64,000 nucleotides of DNA from Curtobacterium sp. MR_MD2014 (lineage in GTDB: Bacteria > Actinomycetota > Actinomycetes > Actinomycetales > Microbacteriaceae). Positions 19,041 to 30,000 of the stretch are shown here, one piece after another. Both the position numbers and the translations under genes were made by a program. Below the pieces are notes generated by a model, which searched no databases, was not told where the DNA came from, and worked only from the letters and a program-made list of their open reading frames with translations. Position 1 is the first letter of the stretch. Every line of letters begins with the position of its first letter. Location: assembly GCF_000772085.1 (NCBI RefSeq), contig NZ_CP009755.1, forward strand, positions 1,054,001 through 1,118,000, written 5' to 3'.

Positions 19041-22000
19041 GTGGCCTACCCCCTCAACGTCCCCACCGACGGTGTCGTCCCGTCCCCGTCCTTCCCCGCC
19101 GTCGAGCAGGGCATCCTCGCCTTCTGGAAGGGCGACGACACGTTCCGGGCGTCGATCGACCAGCGCGAGGGCTGCACGGAGTGGACGTTCTACGACGGCC
19201 CGCCCTTCGCGAACGGCCTGCCGCACTACGGTCACCTGCTGACCGGCTACGCGAAGGACGTCTTCCCGCGGTACCAGACCATGCGCGGCAAGCAGGTGCA
19301 CCGCCGCTTCGGGTGGGACACCCACGGGCTGCCCGCCGAGCTCGAGGCCATGCGGCAGCTCGGGATCACCGAGAAGCACGAGATCGACGACATGGGCGTC
19401 GACGTCTTCAACGCCGCGGCCAAGCAGTCCGTGCTGCAGTACACCGACGAGTGGCAGGCGTACGTCACCCGTCAGGCGCGCTGGGTCGACTTCGAGGACG
19501 ACTACAAGACCCTCGACGTCACCTTCATGGAGAGCGTCCTGTGGGCGTGGAAGCAGCTCTGGGACAAGGGCCTGGCGTACGAGGGCTTCCGCGTCCTGCC
19601 GTACTGCTGGAACGACCAGACGCCGCTCTCGAACCACGAGCTGCGCATGGACGACGACGTCTACAAGATGCGCCAGGACCAGTCGGTCACGGTGTCGTTC
19701 CCGCTGCAGGGCGCCCGCGCCGCTGCACTCGACCTGACCGGGGTCCGCGCACTCGCCTGGACGACGACCCCCTGGACCCTGCCGACGAACGCGGCGCTCG
19801 CGGTCGGTCCGGACATCGCCTACGCGGTCGTGCCGGCCGGGCCGGGAGGCGCGGCTGACGGTGGCGACGCCGGCTCGGCTCGGTACCTCCTGGCTTCGGA
19901 CACCGTGGCCGCCCACGCGAAGGAGCTCGGCTACGAGAGCGCGGACGACGCGCTCGCCGCCGTGCTCCGCACGGTCGTCGGCGCCGAGCTCGACGGCGTC
20001 GAGTACGAGCGCCTGTTCGACTTCCTCGCGGAGGCCGAGGGCTACGAGCACGCGTGGCGCATCCTCGTCGCCGAGTACGTCGAGACGGGTGAAGGCACCG
20101 GCATCGTGCACCAGGCCCCGGCGTACGGCGCCGACGACCAGGAGGTCTGCGCGGCCGCCGGCATCCCCGTGGTGCTGTCCCTCGACGAGGGCGGACTCTT
20201 CACGGCGCAGTTCGGCGACGTCGCCGGCATGCTCTGGTCGGACGCCAACAAGCCGCTGACGAAGGCCGTGCGCGAGGCGGGGCGACTGCTCCGCCAGGCC
20301 TCGTACGAGCACAGCTACCCGCACTGCTGGCGCTGCCGCAAGCCGCTCATCTACAAGGCGGTCTCGTCGTGGTTCGTCCGCGTCACCGAGTTCCGCGACC
20401 GCATGGGCGAGCTCAACCAGGACATCAACTGGGTGCCGGACAACGTCAAGGACGGTCAGTTCGGCAAGTGGGTCGGCAACGCGATCGACTGGTCGGTGTC
20501 CCGCAACCGGTACTTCGGCACGCCGATCCCGGTCTGGGTGTCGGACGACCCGGCGTACCCGCGCCAGGACGTCTACGGCTCGCTCGAGGAGCTCGAGCGC
20601 GACTTCGGTCGCCTGCCGCTGAACGCGGACGGCGAGGTCGACCTGCACCGTCCGTTCATCGACGAGCTGACCCGGCCGAACCCCGACGACCCGACCGGGC
20701 AGTCGACCATGCGCCGCATCTCCGACGTGTTCGACGTCTGGTTCGACTCCGGCTCGATGCCGTACGCGCAGGTGCACTACCCGTTCGAGAACCGCGAGTG
20801 GTTCGAGGAGCACAGCCCCGCGGACTTCATCGTCGAGTACATCGGGCAGACCCGCGGCTGGTTCTACGTCATGCACGCGCTGTCGACCGCGCTGTTCGAC
20901 CGCCCGGCCTTCCGGAACGTGATCAGCCACGGCATCGTGCTCGGCTCGGACGGCCAGAAGATGTCGAAGTCGCTCCGCAACTACCCGGACGTCTCCGAGG
21001 TGTTCGACCGCGACGGCGCCGACGCGATGCGCTGGTTCCTCATGTCGTCGTCGGTCATCCGCGGCGGCAACCTCGTCGTGACCGAGGAGGGCATCCGCCA
21101 GGGTGTCCGCGAGTTCCTGCTGCCGCTCTGGTCGACGTACTACTTCTTCACCCTCTACGCGAACGCCTCCGGCGACACCGGCTACCAGGCCTCGCGCAGC
21201 ACGGCGAGCACCGACGTGCTCGACCGGTACCTGCTCGCGAAGACCCGGGTGCTCGTCGCGGACGTGACCACGCACCTCGACGCGCTCGACACCCCGCTCG
21301 CGGCCCAGGCCGTCCGGGACTTCGCCGACGTGCTGACCAACTGGTACGTCCGTCGGTCGCGCGACAAGTTCTGGCTCGGTGCGGAGTCCTCACCCGAGGC
21401 CCGCGCGGCGTTCGACACGCTGTACACCGTGCTCGAGACGCTCACCCGCGTCGCCGCCCCGCTCGCGCCGCTCGTCACGGAGGAGGTCTGGAAGGGCCTG
21501 ACCGGCGGGCGCAGCGTGCACCTCGAGGACTTCCCGTCCGCCGACGAGTTCCCGGCCGACGACGCCCTGGTCGCCGCGATGGACCGCGTGCGCGACGTCG
21601 CGTCGAAGGGGCTCGCGCTCCGCAAGGCGACCGGCCGCCGTGTCCGTCTGCCCCTCGCGACCCTGACGCTGGTCGTGCCGGACCCGGCAGCGATCGAACC
21701 GTTCGCGGACATCCTGCGTGACGAGCTCAACGTGAAGCGCGTCGTGCTCGAGCAGCAGGAGGAGTCCTCGCTCGGCCGCTACGGCATCGAGCGGAAGCTC
21801 ACCGTCAACGCCCGCGCCGCTGGCCCCCGGATCGGCAAGCAGGTGCAGCAGGTGATCCCGGCCGCCAAGAAGGGTGACTGGGTCGCGACCGAGTCCGGCG
21901 TGACGGTCGGCGGCGTCGACCTCGTCGAGGGCGAGTACACGCTCGACCTCACCGTCGCGGACGACTCCGTCGCGGTGGCGTTCCTCGACGGCGGCGGCTT

Positions 22001-22295
22001 CGCGGTGCTCGACACCGTGACGACCCCCGAGCTCGAGGCCGAGGGGCTCGCCCGTGACGTCGTCCGCGCCGTGCAGCAGGCCCGCCGCGACGCCGACCTC
22101 GACGTCAGCGACCGCATCGTCCTGACGCTCCGGGTCTCCGAGGACGCCGAGGACGCGATCCGCACGCACGAGCAGCTCATCGCGGGGGAGACCCTCGCGA
22201 CGAGCGTCGAGGTGACCACGACGACGTTCGCTCCCGGCGAGGGCTCGGACGTCGGCGACGGTGCGAAGGTGTCCGTGGAGGTGGCACGCGCATGA
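19041..22295 (+). CDS. ileS: Isoleucine--tRNA ligase
   Basis: 1084 residues from GTG 19041, placed by AGGAG 7 nt upstream and the T-box leader. The HIGH-like motif HYGH is at 62-65 ([10 protein letters not shown]), KMSKS at 640-644, and a zinc-type CWRC at 429-432. The wording [20 protein letters not shown] and [12 protein letters not shown] is that of the eukaryote-like IleRS group, which in other bacteria tolerates mupirocin (family knowledge). The CP1 editing domain is present, with an odd Gly/Ala-rich stretch at about 265-278 ([14 protein letters not shown]) holding a family A repeat. It charges tRNA-Ile. It overlaps folC by 4 bp (ATGA). Confidence 0.97.
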   Translation: MAYPLNVPTDGVVPSPSFPAVEQGILAFWKGDDTFRASIDQREGCTEWTFYDGPPFANGLPHYGHLLTGYAKDVFPRYQTMRGKQVHRRFGWDTHGLPAELEAMRQLGITEKHEIDDMGVDVFNAAAKQSVLQYTDEWQAYVTRQARWVDFEDDYKTLDVTFMESVLWAWKQLWDKGLAYEGFRVLPYCWNDQTPLSNHELRMDDDVYKMRQDQSVTVSFPLQGARAAALDLTGVRALAWTTTPWTLPTNAALAVGPDIAYAVVPAGPGGAADGGDAGSARYLLASDTVAAHAKELGYESADDALAAVLRTVVGAELDGVEYERLFDFLAEAEGYEHAWRILVAEYVETGEGTGIVHQAPAYGADDQEVCAAAGIPVVLSLDEGGLFTAQFGDVAGMLWSDANKPLTKAVREAGRLLRQASYEHSYPHCWRCRKPLIYKAVSSWFVRVTEFRDRMGELNQDINWVPDNVKDGQFGKWVGNAIDWSVSRNRYFGTPIPVWVSDDPAYPRQDVYGSLEELERDFGRLPLNADGEVDLHRPFIDELTRPNPDDPTGQSTMRRISDVFDVWFDSGSMPYAQVHYPFENREWFEEHSPADFIVEYIGQTRGWFYVMHALSTALFDRPAFRNVISHGIVLGSDGQKMSKSLRNYPDVSEVFDRDGADAMRWFLMSSSVIRGGNLVVTEEGIRQGVREFLLPLWSTYYFFTLYANASGDTGYQASRSTASTDVLDRYLLAKTRVLVADVTTHLDALDTPLAAQAVRDFADVLTNWYVRRSRDKFWLGAESSPEARAAFDTLYTVLETLTRVAAPLAPLVTEEVWKGLTGGRSVHLEDFPSADEFPADDALVAAMDRVRDVASKGLALRKATGRRVRLPLATLTLVVPDPAAIEPFADILRDELNVKRVVLEQQEESSLGRYGIERKLTVNARAAGPRIGKQVQQVIPAAKKGDWVATESGVTVGGVDLVEGEYTLDLTVADDSVAVAFLDGGGFAVLDTVTTPELEAEGLARDVVRAVQQARRDADLDVSDRIVLTLRVSEDAEDAIRTHEQLIAGETLATSVEVTTTTFAPGEGSDVGDGAKVSVEVARA
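19840..19854. repeat. Family A core inside ileS
   Basis: GGCCGGGAGGCGCGG, in frame, encodes Gly-Pro-Gly-Gly-Ala in a loop of the editing domain. The flanking residues are also Gly/Ala/Asp-rich, as if a short insertion had been tolerated. Confidence 0.5.
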
Positions 22296-23776
22296 GCGAC
22301 AGCGAGCAGTACGACGACGACCACGACGGCATCGAGGACCTCGGTCCGCTCGACGACACGGCCGGGGTCCGCATCCCGGTCGGACCGTCCGGCGAGCAGG
22401 CCCCGACGGACGCGCTGCCGTACGGCGGCGACGACGACGAGGTGCAGCGCGTCGAAGCCGCCCTGTACGCCCGGATCGGCGAGCAGGCACCCGAACGTCG
22501 GTTGACCGCCACCCGACGGGCCGTCGAGCTCCTCGGCGACCCGCACCTGGCGTACCCGGTCATCCACGTCACCGGCACGAACGGCAAGACGTCGACCGCG
22601 CGCATGGCGGAGAGCATCGTCCGCGCCCACGGGCTGCGCACCGGCCTCATGACGAGTCCGCACCTCGTGTCGATCCGGGAGCGCATCGTCATCGACGGCG
22701 AGCCGATCGCGGCCGACCGGTTCGTGGAGAACTGGGACGACATCACCCCGATCCTGGCGATGACGGACCAGGAGCTCACCGACAAGGGCGAGCAGCCGCT
22801 GACCTTCTTCGAGGCGTTGACCGTCCTGGCCCTGGCGTGCTTCGCCGAGGCACCGGTCGACGTCGCCGTCATCGAGGTCGGCATGGGCGGCGAGTGGGAC
22901 TCCACCAACGTGGTGCAGAGCCAGGTGCAGGTGATCACCCCGGTGGCGATCGACCACGCCAAGCAGCTCGGGTCGACCGTCGCCGAGATCGCGCGCACCA
23001 AGTCCGGCATCATCAAGCCGTCGTCGTCGGTCGTGTCGAGCGCGCAGACGCCGGAGGCACTCGCCGAACTGCAGCGCGCGGCCGAGCTCACCGAGTCGAC
23101 GCTCGCCGTCGAGGGCACCGGGTTCTCCGTCGTGTCCGACACCCCGGCCGTCGGCGGGCAGCTCGTCACCGTGCAGGGCATCGCCGGGCGCTACGACGAC
23201 CTGTTCGTCCCGCTCTTCGGCCAGCACCAGGCGCACAACGCCGCCGTCGCCATCGCCGCGGTCGAGTCGTTCCTCGGGCGGGGCTCGCAGGCCCTCGACG
23301 AGGACGTCCTGTCCGAGGGCCTCGCGAACGCGACCAGCCCCGGCCGGCTGCAGCCGATCGCGCAGGAGCCCACCGTCGTGGTCGACGCCGCGCACAACCC
23401 GCACGGGGCGCGCGCCCTGGCCGAGGCGCTGCCGGTCGCGTTCCCGTCCGAGCACGTCGTCGGCGTCGTCGGGATCCTCGGCGACAAGGACGCCCGCGGC
23501 TTCGTCCGGGCGCTCAAGGACACGGTCCAGACCTTCGTCGTCACGCAGCCGCCGGGGGACCGTGCACTCGACGCGGACGCGTTCGCCCGCATCGTCGTGG
23601 CCGAGGTGGGCGAGGACCGCGTGGTCGTCGAACCCGCGCTCGAGCAGGCACTGCAGGAAGCGCGCGACCTGGCGGAGGAGGCGGACGCCGAGGACGCCCT
23701 CGTGCTCGTCGCCGGCTCCATCGTCATGGTGGGGAAGGTCATGGACCTGGTCCACGCGGAGAGCGGGACGAAGTGA
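22292..23776 (+). CDS. folC: Folylpolyglutamate synthase / dihydrofolate synthase
   Basis: 494 residues. The Mur-ligase P-loop GTNGKT is at 95-100 ([16 protein letters not shown]), followed by [12 protein letters not shown], the folate-loop motif. [14 protein letters not shown] and the C-terminal domain opening [19 protein letters not shown] are typical FolC. An acidic N-terminal extension of about 50 residues ([13 protein letters not shown]...) precedes the catalytic domain. It adds glutamates to folates in the cytoplasm. The ATG overlaps the ileS stop (ATGA) and the next gene overlaps its stop (GTGA), so ileS-folC-DUF4233 are coupled and may share the T-box transcript. Confidence 0.95.
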   Translation: MSDSEQYDDDHDGIEDLGPLDDTAGVRIPVGPSGEQAPTDALPYGGDDDEVQRVEAALYARIGEQAPERRLTATRRAVELLGDPHLAYPVIHVTGTNGKTSTARMAESIVRAHGLRTGLMTSPHLVSIRERIVIDGEPIAADRFVENWDDITPILAMTDQELTDKGEQPLTFFEALTVLALACFAEAPVDVAVIEVGMGGEWDSTNVVQSQVQVITPVAIDHAKQLGSTVAEIARTKSGIIKPSSSVVSSAQTPEALAELQRAAELTESTLAVEGTGFSVVSDTPAVGGQLVTVQGIAGRYDDLFVPLFGQHQAHNAAVAIAAVESFLGRGSQALDEDVLSEGLANATSPGRLQPIAQEPTVVVDAAHNPHGARALAEALPVAFPSEHVVGVVGILGDKDARGFVRALKDTVQTFVVTQPPGDRALDADAFARIVVAEVGEDRVVVEPALEQALQEARDLAEEADAEDALVLVAGSIVMVGKVMDLVHAESGTK

Positions 23777-24189
23777 CGGACGCACCACGGGCCTCCCGGC
23801 CGGGTCGACAGCCGCGCGTGCGGAAGCCGCGCCCGCAGCGCGGTGCCCGCGAGAGCCTCCTCGCGATCACCCTCGGACTCGAGGCCGTGATGTTCTTCTT
23901 CCCGATGCTCGTCGTCTACGGGAAGGGCACGCTGCCGCCGCTCGCGGCGTTCGGTGGCGGCATCCTGGCGATCATCGTCCTCGCAGCTGCCTCACGCCTG
24001 ACGGGCAAGCGCGCCGGTGTATGGTTCGGGTGGCTGCTGCAGGCGGCCATCCTCGCCACCGGCTTCATCGAGCCGTTCATGTTCGCGGTCGGCGCGGTGT
24101 TCCTGGCGCTGTGGGTGTTCTGCTTCGTCAAGGGCGGTCAGCTCGACCGGCAGAACGCCGCGTTCCGGGCCGCTCAGGCCGAGGACTGA
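23773..24189 (+). CDS. DUF4233 membrane protein
   Basis: 138 residues from GTG 23773 (GTGA overlap with folC). A basic N-terminal tail (about 30 residues, RASRPGRQPRVRKPRPQRGA) precedes four predicted membrane helices with FFFPMLVVYGKGTLPPLAAF, ending in a short hydrophilic tail. Proteins of this family regularly sit between folC and ndk in actinobacteria; their role is unknown. The tail carries an exact family A repeat that reads RASRPG. No start other than the overlap GTG keeps the tail. Confidence 0.85.
   Translation: MTDAPRASRPGRQPRVRKPRPQRGARESLLAITLGLEAVMFFFPMLVVYGKGTLPPLAAFGGGILAIIVLAAASRLTGKRAGVWFGWLLQAAILATGFIEPFMFAVGAVFLALWVFCFVKGGQLDRQNAAFRAAQAED
23789..23804. repeat. Family A core inside the DUF4233 gene
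   Basis: GGGCCTCCCGGCCGGG, exact core, in frame as (A)-S-R-P-G in the N-terminal tail, six codons after the start. Confidence 0.6.
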
Positions 24190-24215
24190 CCACCACCGAA
24201 CCACAGGAGAACTGC

Positions 24216-24635
24216 GTGTCCGATCTCGAAGAGACCCTCGTCCTCGTCAAGCCCGACGGCGTCGCCCGCCAGCTCACCGGAGAGGTCCTCCGTCGCATCG
24301 AGACCAAGGGCTACGAGATCGTCGACCTCAAGATGGTCACGGCGTCGCGTGAGCTCCTCGACCAGCACTACGAGGAGCACCAGGGCAAGCCGTTCTTCGA
24401 GCCGCTCGTCGAGTTCATGCAGTCCGGCCCGGTCGTCGCCGTGCGCGTCGCCGGCAACGGTGTGATCGCGGGCTTCCGCTCGCTCGCCGGCACCACGGAC
24501 CCGACCTCGGCCGCCCCGGGGACCATCCGTGGCGACCTCGGTCGCGACTGGGGCCTCAAGGTGCAGCAGAACCTCGTGCACGGCTCGGACTCCCCGGAGT
24601 CGGCCGCCCGCGAGCTTGCCCTCTGGTTCGCCTGA
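24216..24635 (+). CDS. ndk: Nucleoside diphosphate kinase
   Basis: 139 residues from GTG 24216, 7 nt after AGGAG. The phospho-accepting His122 is in QNLVHGSDSPESAARE, and KPDGVARQLTGEVL (12-25) and SLAGTTDPTSAAPGTIRGDL are standard. It transfers phosphate between nucleoside tri- and diphosphates. It is the fourth gene of the ileS-folC-DUF4233-ndk run, 26 bp from its neighbour, with its own ribosome site. Confidence 0.97.
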   Translation: MSDLEETLVLVKPDGVARQLTGEVLRRIETKGYEIVDLKMVTASRELLDQHYEEHQGKPFFEPLVEFMQSGPVVAVRVAGNGVIAGFRSLAGTTDPTSAAPGTIRGDLGRDWGLKVQQNLVHGSDSPESAARELALWFA

Positions 24636-24660
24636 TCGACCGAAGCGGAGCACAGACGCG

Positions 24661-25509
24661 ATGACGAACAACGACCGTCCCACGAAGAACGAGCGTCGCC
24701 AGCACGCCCGTGAGGTCGCCCGCCAGCGGGCCGACGCCGAGAAGCGCCGCAAGCGCCGCAACAAGTGGTTCCTGCAGGGCGGCATCGGCCTGGGCATCGT
24801 GGCCGTCGCGGCGATCATCGCGATCGTCGTGGTGAACGTGAACAGCGGGGGCACCACCTCCGCCGCCGGCCCGAAGAACATGGTCACCGGTGGCATCCAG
24901 TTCACCGGCGGCGACGGCAAGATCACCCCCGTCACGACCGGAGCGGTCTCGGCGGACGGCACCCCGTCCCCGGTCGCCACGGCCGACAGCGACGGCAAGG
25001 TCAAGGTCGTCGAGTACGTCGACTGGGCCTGCCCGGTCTGCAAGCAGTTCGAGGGCGCCTACGCCGACCAGATCACCGACTTCGTGAAGAACGGTCAGGC
25101 GACGCTCGAGATCCACCCGGTGTCGATCCTCGACCGCAGCTACCTCGGCTCGCGCTACGCCAGCCGTGCCGCGAACGCCGCGATGTGCGTCGCGAACTAC
25201 GCGCCGGACAAGTTCCTCGACGTGCAGACGCAGTTCTTCGAGAAGCAGCCGGAGGAGGGCACGAAGGGCCTGACCAACGCCGAGATCGCCGACCTGGTGA
25301 AGGCCGGCGGGGCCACCGGCTCCGACGTGTCCGAGTGCCTGTCGAACGAGACGTACAAGGGCTGGGTCACGAAGATCACGAACCAGGTCACCTCGGACCC
25401 GGCGGTCGCCGGTCCCCAGGGCTTCGGCACGCCGACGATCCTGGTGAACGGGCAGCGTGTGAGCACCCTCACCGACGTCGTCCCGACCATCGAGGCCGCC
25501 GCGAAGTAG
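24661..25509 (+). CDS. Membrane-anchored DsbA-like thioredoxin-fold oxidoreductase
   Basis: 282 residues from ATG 24661. A very basic cytoplasmic N-terminus (about 10-36) and one membrane helix (38-60) put the rest outside the cell. The thioredoxin fold starts at VKVVEYVDWACPVC with active-site Cys124 and Cys127 (CPVC). The cis-Pro loop is FGTPTILVNG near 260. Another Cys pair (MCVAN and SECLSN) may form a structural bridge. It should introduce or shuffle disulfides in exported proteins. The likely re-oxidant, VKOR, is encoded 625 bp downstream on the opposite strand. It directly follows ndk (25 bp). Confidence 0.92.
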   Translation: MTNNDRPTKNERRQHAREVARQRADAEKRRKRRNKWFLQGGIGLGIVAVAAIIAIVVVNVNSGGTTSAAGPKNMVTGGIQFTGGDGKITPVTTGAVSADGTPSPVATADSDGKVKVVEYVDWACPVCKQFEGAYADQITDFVKNGQATLEIHPVSILDRSYLGSRYASRAANAAMCVANYAPDKFLDVQTQFFEKQPEEGTKGLTNAEIADLVKAGGATGSDVSECLSNETYKGWVTKITNQVTSDPAVAGPQGFGTPTILVNGQRVSTLTDVVPTIEAAAK

Positions 25510-25524
25510 TCGGCCCCGCCGCAC

Positions 25525-25561
25525 TCGGCCCCGCGCTCCCGATCCGGGAGCGCGGGGCCGA
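25525..25561. terminator. Hairpin terminator after the DsbA-like gene
   Basis: CGGCCCCGCGCTCCC (25526-25540) pairs perfectly with 25546-25560 around GATCC, extended by a T-A pair; 16 bp after the stop. Confidence 0.85.
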
Positions 25562-26133
25562 TCGCTGTCCCCGGGGTGCCTGGGGCGCGGGCGCGCGACG
25601 CAGAGCCTGAGGCGCGGGGAGGCGCCTGGGGTGCGGGGAGGTGCGGTGCGGCGCCGGGGGCGCGCGGCGGCGTGCGCACCTGGTCGATCCGGGCGTACCG
25701 AGCGGAACCGGGAGTACCTGGCGCTTCGGTTGCACCAGGAATGCCCGAAAGCGCCTTGCATCGCAGGTGTCATGGGAAGGATCGGGCGTCCGGGCCTGGC
25801 CGGGTCGGCGGATCACGGGCCGAGGCAGCACGCTCGCCGGTGCGGGACGATCCGCTCGCACACCGGAGGAGCGAGGAGCACGTGTCGTCCGGACGCTGCG
25901 CGAGCGATCAGGACCGATCCGACGGCCCTCCCGAGCGGGCAGGACACGCCGCTGGCGATCCGGGCGAGGGCACGATCCGTCGCCGGAGAACGTCGAGCGT
26001 GACGGATCTGGCCCGCTCGAGGGACCGGGACGGGGGCATCGCAACGGTCCGGTGGCGTCAGGACGACCGGGACGTGCACCGAGCAGCGGCCCGGCAGCGT
26101 CAGGCGGACCGGGACGCCGTCACGAGCGCGGCG
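25562..26133. other. Long non-coding stretch between two convergent disulfide genes
   Basis: About 570 bp with no credible gene. The first 100 bp is a Gly/Ala-codon-like GC run with repeats of GGCGCGGGG type. Near 25720-25755 is a hairpin (GGCGCTTCGG with CCGAAAGCGCC) in slightly lower-GC DNA. The last 120 bp repeats GACCGGGACG three times. Open frames cross it but show no codon bias and no ribosome site. It could be a decayed gene or an unrecognised RNA; I see nothing that decides. Confidence 0.5.
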
Positions 26134-26742
26134 TCAGAACGGGAGCGTCGTGAGCACGCGGGGGAACACGATGAGGATGCTGACCACGATCACGGCGTAG
26201 TTCGCCAGCACGAGCGCCCACGAGTAGGGCAGCAGCGAGCGCCCGACCCGCTGGAGCCCGGCGCCGAAGCGTCCCTGCGCCGCGTTCCAGGTCGTGAAGA
26301 TCCAGAACATCGGGATCGTCACGGTCCACACCAGCAGGCACCAGGGGCACAGGTAGCCGATGACCCAGACGGTCTGCGTGAAGAGCCAGGTGACGAACAC
26401 CCACGCCAGGAACACCCCGGCGTTGAACAGCACCCAGAACCAGCGGTGACCGTTCCGCATCCCGGCGAGCAGCATCACCCCGACGGCGATCGGGGCGACG
26501 AAGCCCATCACGCCGAGGAGCGGGTTCGGGAACCCGAACAGGGAGCCCTGCCAGCTCGTCATCACCTGCGAGCAGTTCACGAACGGGCTGACGTCGCAGC
26601 TGAGTGCCTTCGACGGGTTCTCGTACTTCGCGAACTCGTCCAGCACCAGGTTGAACGCGGCGAAGAGGCCGACTGCTCCGGTGACGATGAGGAAGACCGC
26701 CATCGCGACCGGGCGGCGGGGCGTGGTTGCGCTCGTGCTCAC
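26134..26742 (-). CDS. Vitamin K epoxide reductase (VKOR) family quinone-dependent oxidoreductase
   Basis: 202 residues from GTG 26742. Membrane helices are at about 13-32, 76-94, 100-119, 123-143 and 170-190. The active-site pair LCPWC (Cys132, Cys135) faces the loop pair Cys49 and Cys57 (SCDVSPFVNC), the four cysteines that define VKOR electron transfer. It passes electrons from a DsbA-like partner to quinone in the membrane, the actinobacterial counterpart of DsbB. The partner is probably the protein at 24661-25509. On its strand GATGAT lies 6 nt before the GTG, consistent with a leaderless start. Confidence 0.94.
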   Translation of the reverse strand: MSTSATTPRRPVAMAVFLIVTGAVGLFAAFNLVLDEFAKYENPSKALSCDVSPFVNCSQVMTSWQGSLFGFPNPLLGVMGFVAPIAVGVMLLAGMRNGHRWFWVLFNAGVFLAWVFVTWLFTQTVWVIGYLCPWCLLVWTVTIPMFWIFTTWNAAQGRFGAGLQRVGRSLLPYSWALVLANYAVIVVSILIVFPRVLTTLPF

Positions 26743-27075
26743 GGCGTCATCATCGCATGCCCGTTCCGGACCTTTCCTGGCACCTCGTGCGACAATGACA
26801 GCAGTCGCGCGGCCGATCCGTGCGGCGAGAGAGCTTTCCGGGCGCAGCCCGGACGATCAGGCGCGGTGAGAGCGCGCCGTGACCGGGACTCGCGTCACAT
26901 CCGATGCCGAGCCGGTCGGGCCGGGTGTCCGACACGGAACGACACCGGACCGCACGCCGGGACGACGAACACCGGTCACGAGAACGAACGCGGGGGCGTG
27001 GACGCCACCCGTGACAACCACAGAATTCCCGCCGTCCGTCAGGACGCGAGTGGGGCCGAGGAGTGCACCAGATCC
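26743..27075. other. Long 5' leader of the RNase E/G gene
   Basis: 333 bp between the VKOR start and the rne start. GACAAT (26789-26794) is the best -10 candidate, which would give a leader of about 280 nt. It contains a compact hairpin (TCCGGGCGCAGCCCGGA, from about 26836) and no credible reading frame. Long leaders serve autoregulation of rne in enterics; whether this one does is unknown. Confidence 0.5.
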
Positions 27076-30000
27076 ATGGTGGAGCAGAACACCGACAACC
27101 CGAACAACGAAGAAGTCGCACCGAAGCGCCGTGGCCGCCTGTTCGGCAGCCGTCGCGCCCGGTCCACCGGCCAGGAGGCCCGTGGTGACGTCGACACCGA
27201 CACCAGCGACATCGAGACGGTCGCCGTGACCGACGACGCGCCGACCGACGAGACCGCTGCGGTCGACGGACCGGTCGCCCCGGACGACACGTCGACGGAC
27301 AGCGCCGCGACGGATGCCGAAGCGACGGACACCGAAGCGACGGACACCGAAGCGACGGGCAGCGCGCCGACGACCCCCGAGCCGACGACCCCTGCGTCGA
27401 CGGACACGGCGACGGCGGACGACGCCGTCGAGGTCGCGGTCGAGCACGTCACGGCCGCCGCGGCGGAGCCCCAGGACGTCTCGACGGTCACGGGCAGCCA
27501 GCCCGTCGTCGAGGCGTCGTCGGACGGCGGTGCAGCCGGCACCGAGAGCAGCACGGTCGCGGACGCACCCGCTGCGACCACAGCGGCCGACCCGGACGGG
27601 GCGACCACGGCGGACGACGCGTCCACCGCGGTGGCGACCGACGCGGTCGAGGTGGGCGGTGCCTCCCGGCCGGAGCCGGCATCTGCCCCCGAGGCGGACG
27701 AGCCCTTCGTGCCGAAGGCGACCAGCACCCTCAGCCTGATCTTCCACGCGCCGGTCCTGCCGGACCTGCCGGCCCTGCCGGCGCGCGCTGCGCGTGACGA
27801 GGACGACGACGAGGACGACGAGCAGGGCGGCAGCCGCCGTCGCTCGCGTCGTCGGGGGAGCAGTGCCGACCGCCAGGAGCGCGGTGTCCGTGAGCCGCGC
27901 GACCACCAGGAGCCGCGCCGCCGCGAGCCGGAGCTCATCACCGAGCCGCAGCGCATCAAGGGATCCACCCGCCTCGAGGCGAAGAAGCAGCGTCGCCGCG
28001 ACGGCCGTGACGCCGGTCGTCGTCGCACGGTCATCACCGAGGACGAGTTCCTCGCGCGCCGCGAGAGCGTCGACCGCCAGATGATCGTCCGGTCGAGCTC
28101 GTCGAAGATCGAGATCGGCGTGCTCGAGGACAACGTCCTCGCGGAGCACTACGTCACCAAGTCGCACAACGTCTCGCTCATCGGGAACGTCTACCTCGGC
28201 AAGGTGCAGAACGTGCTGCCCTCGATGGAGGCGGCCTTCGTCGACATCGGCCGCGGTCGGAACGCCGTGCTCTACGCGGGCGAGGTGGACTGGAACTCGG
28301 TCGACACCGGCAACCACGGCCGACGCATCGAGGCCGCGCTCAAGCCCGGGGACAAGGTCCTCGTGCAGGTCACCAAGGACCCGGTCGGGCACAAGGGTGC
28401 CCGTCTGACCTCGCAGGTCTCGCTGCCGGGTCGATACCTGGTCTACGTGCCGAACGGCTCCATGAACGGCATCTCGCGCAAGCTGCCGGACACCGAGCGC
28501 GCGCGCCTGAAGAAGATCCTCAAGGAGGTCCTTCCGGAGCACGCGGGCGTCATCGTCCGCACCGCTGCCGAGGGCGCGACCGAGGAACAGCTCACGCGCG
28601 ACGTGCAGCGTCTGACCAGCCAGTGGGACGCGATCCAGAAGAAGGTGCAGAACGGGCACGCCCCGGTCATGCTGCACTCGGAGCCGGACCTGCTCGTCAA
28701 GATCGTGCGTGACGTCTTCAACGAGGACTTCACGAAGCTGATCATCGACGGCGAGGCCGCGCGCGGCACGATCGAGGAGTACCTCGACGCCGTGGCGCCC
28801 GACCTCAAGGACCGCGTCGAGATCTACGACGGCCCGGACTCGTTCGAGGAGTACCGCCTCAACGAGCAGATCGAGAAGGCCCTGGACCGCAAGGTCTGGC
28901 TGCCCTCGGGCGGCTCGCTCGTGATCGACCGCACCGAGGCCATGACGGTCGTCGACGTCAACACCGGCAAGTTCGTCGGCTCCGGCGGCAACCTCGAGGA
29001 GACCGTCACCAAGAACAACCTCGAGGCGGCCGAGGAGATCGTCCGACAGCTCCGCCTGCGCGACATCGGCGGCATCATCGTCATCGACTTCATCGACATG
29101 GTGCTCGAGTCGAACCGCGACCTGGTGCTGCGTCGTCTCGTCGAGTGCCTGAGCCGCGACCGCACGAAGCACCAGGTGGCCGAGGTCACCTCGCTCGGCC
29201 TCGTGCAGATGACCCGCAAGAAGATCGGTGTCGGGCTGCGTGAGTCGCTCGACGAGGTCAACGCCAAGGTCAACGACAACAACGCGGACCCCGGGCCCTC
29301 GAAGGGGCGCCGCAAGGGCCGCGGCAACGGCGGCTCGACCGGTGGCAACGGCAACGGCAACGGCCAGGGAGGCAACGGGCACGGTGGCAACGGCGGCTCG
29401 GGCAACGGGGGCTCCGGCAACGGGTCGACCGGCCAGTCGTCGCAGGCGCACCAGATCACCGAGGACGTCAAGAACGCGCTGTCCCGCATCGCGGCCTCGA
29501 CCCTGCCCCACGACGAGGCGTCGTCCGGCGAACCGGTGACCGGCGTGGCTTCGCCGCGCGGCGGTGCGGCGACCCCGGACCCCGAGGTCGCGGTCTCCGC
29601 CTCGGCCGATGCACCAGCGTCCGGTCCGTCGCCGGTGTCCGCGCCGGAGCGTGGCGCGGAGGACGCCGGGGGTGCGGGCAACCGTGACGGCGAGCAGTCG
29701 TCCGGGTCGAAGCGCCGCCGCCGTCGTGGCGGTCGTGGTGCCGGCAGTGCTGCACCCGAGCAGCGCGGTACCGACGAGCAGGATGCCGAACAGCACGGCG
29801 GCGAGCAGCGCGGGTCCGCCGTGCGCGACACCGACGAGGCCGTCCAGCACCGTTCCGGCCGCGCGGGCTCCGCTGGCGCACAGGAGACCCCTTCGCAGGG
29901 GTCCGCTCCCGAGCCGTCCGCGCAGGAGGCTGCTCCGGCGAAGACCGCGCCGACACGTCGCCGCGTGAGCTCGAGCGCTCCCGTCACCCCGACCGAGAAC

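Noticed and set aside
15495..21275. A minus-strand frame of over 2000 codons upstream of the dppB-like gene
   Set aside because: It is a high-GC shadow of the binding-protein, CDF and ileS genes; no protein family can be read in it.
25576..27075. Very long plus-strand open frame running into rne
   Set aside because: It crosses the VKOR gene, has no ribosome site, and its first part has no codon bias. rne begins at 27076.
27200..27450. Repeats in the rne N-terminus as a possible CRISPR array
   Set aside because: The repeats are 15-bp tandem units in frame, without spacers. No CRISPR array or cas gene is in the window.
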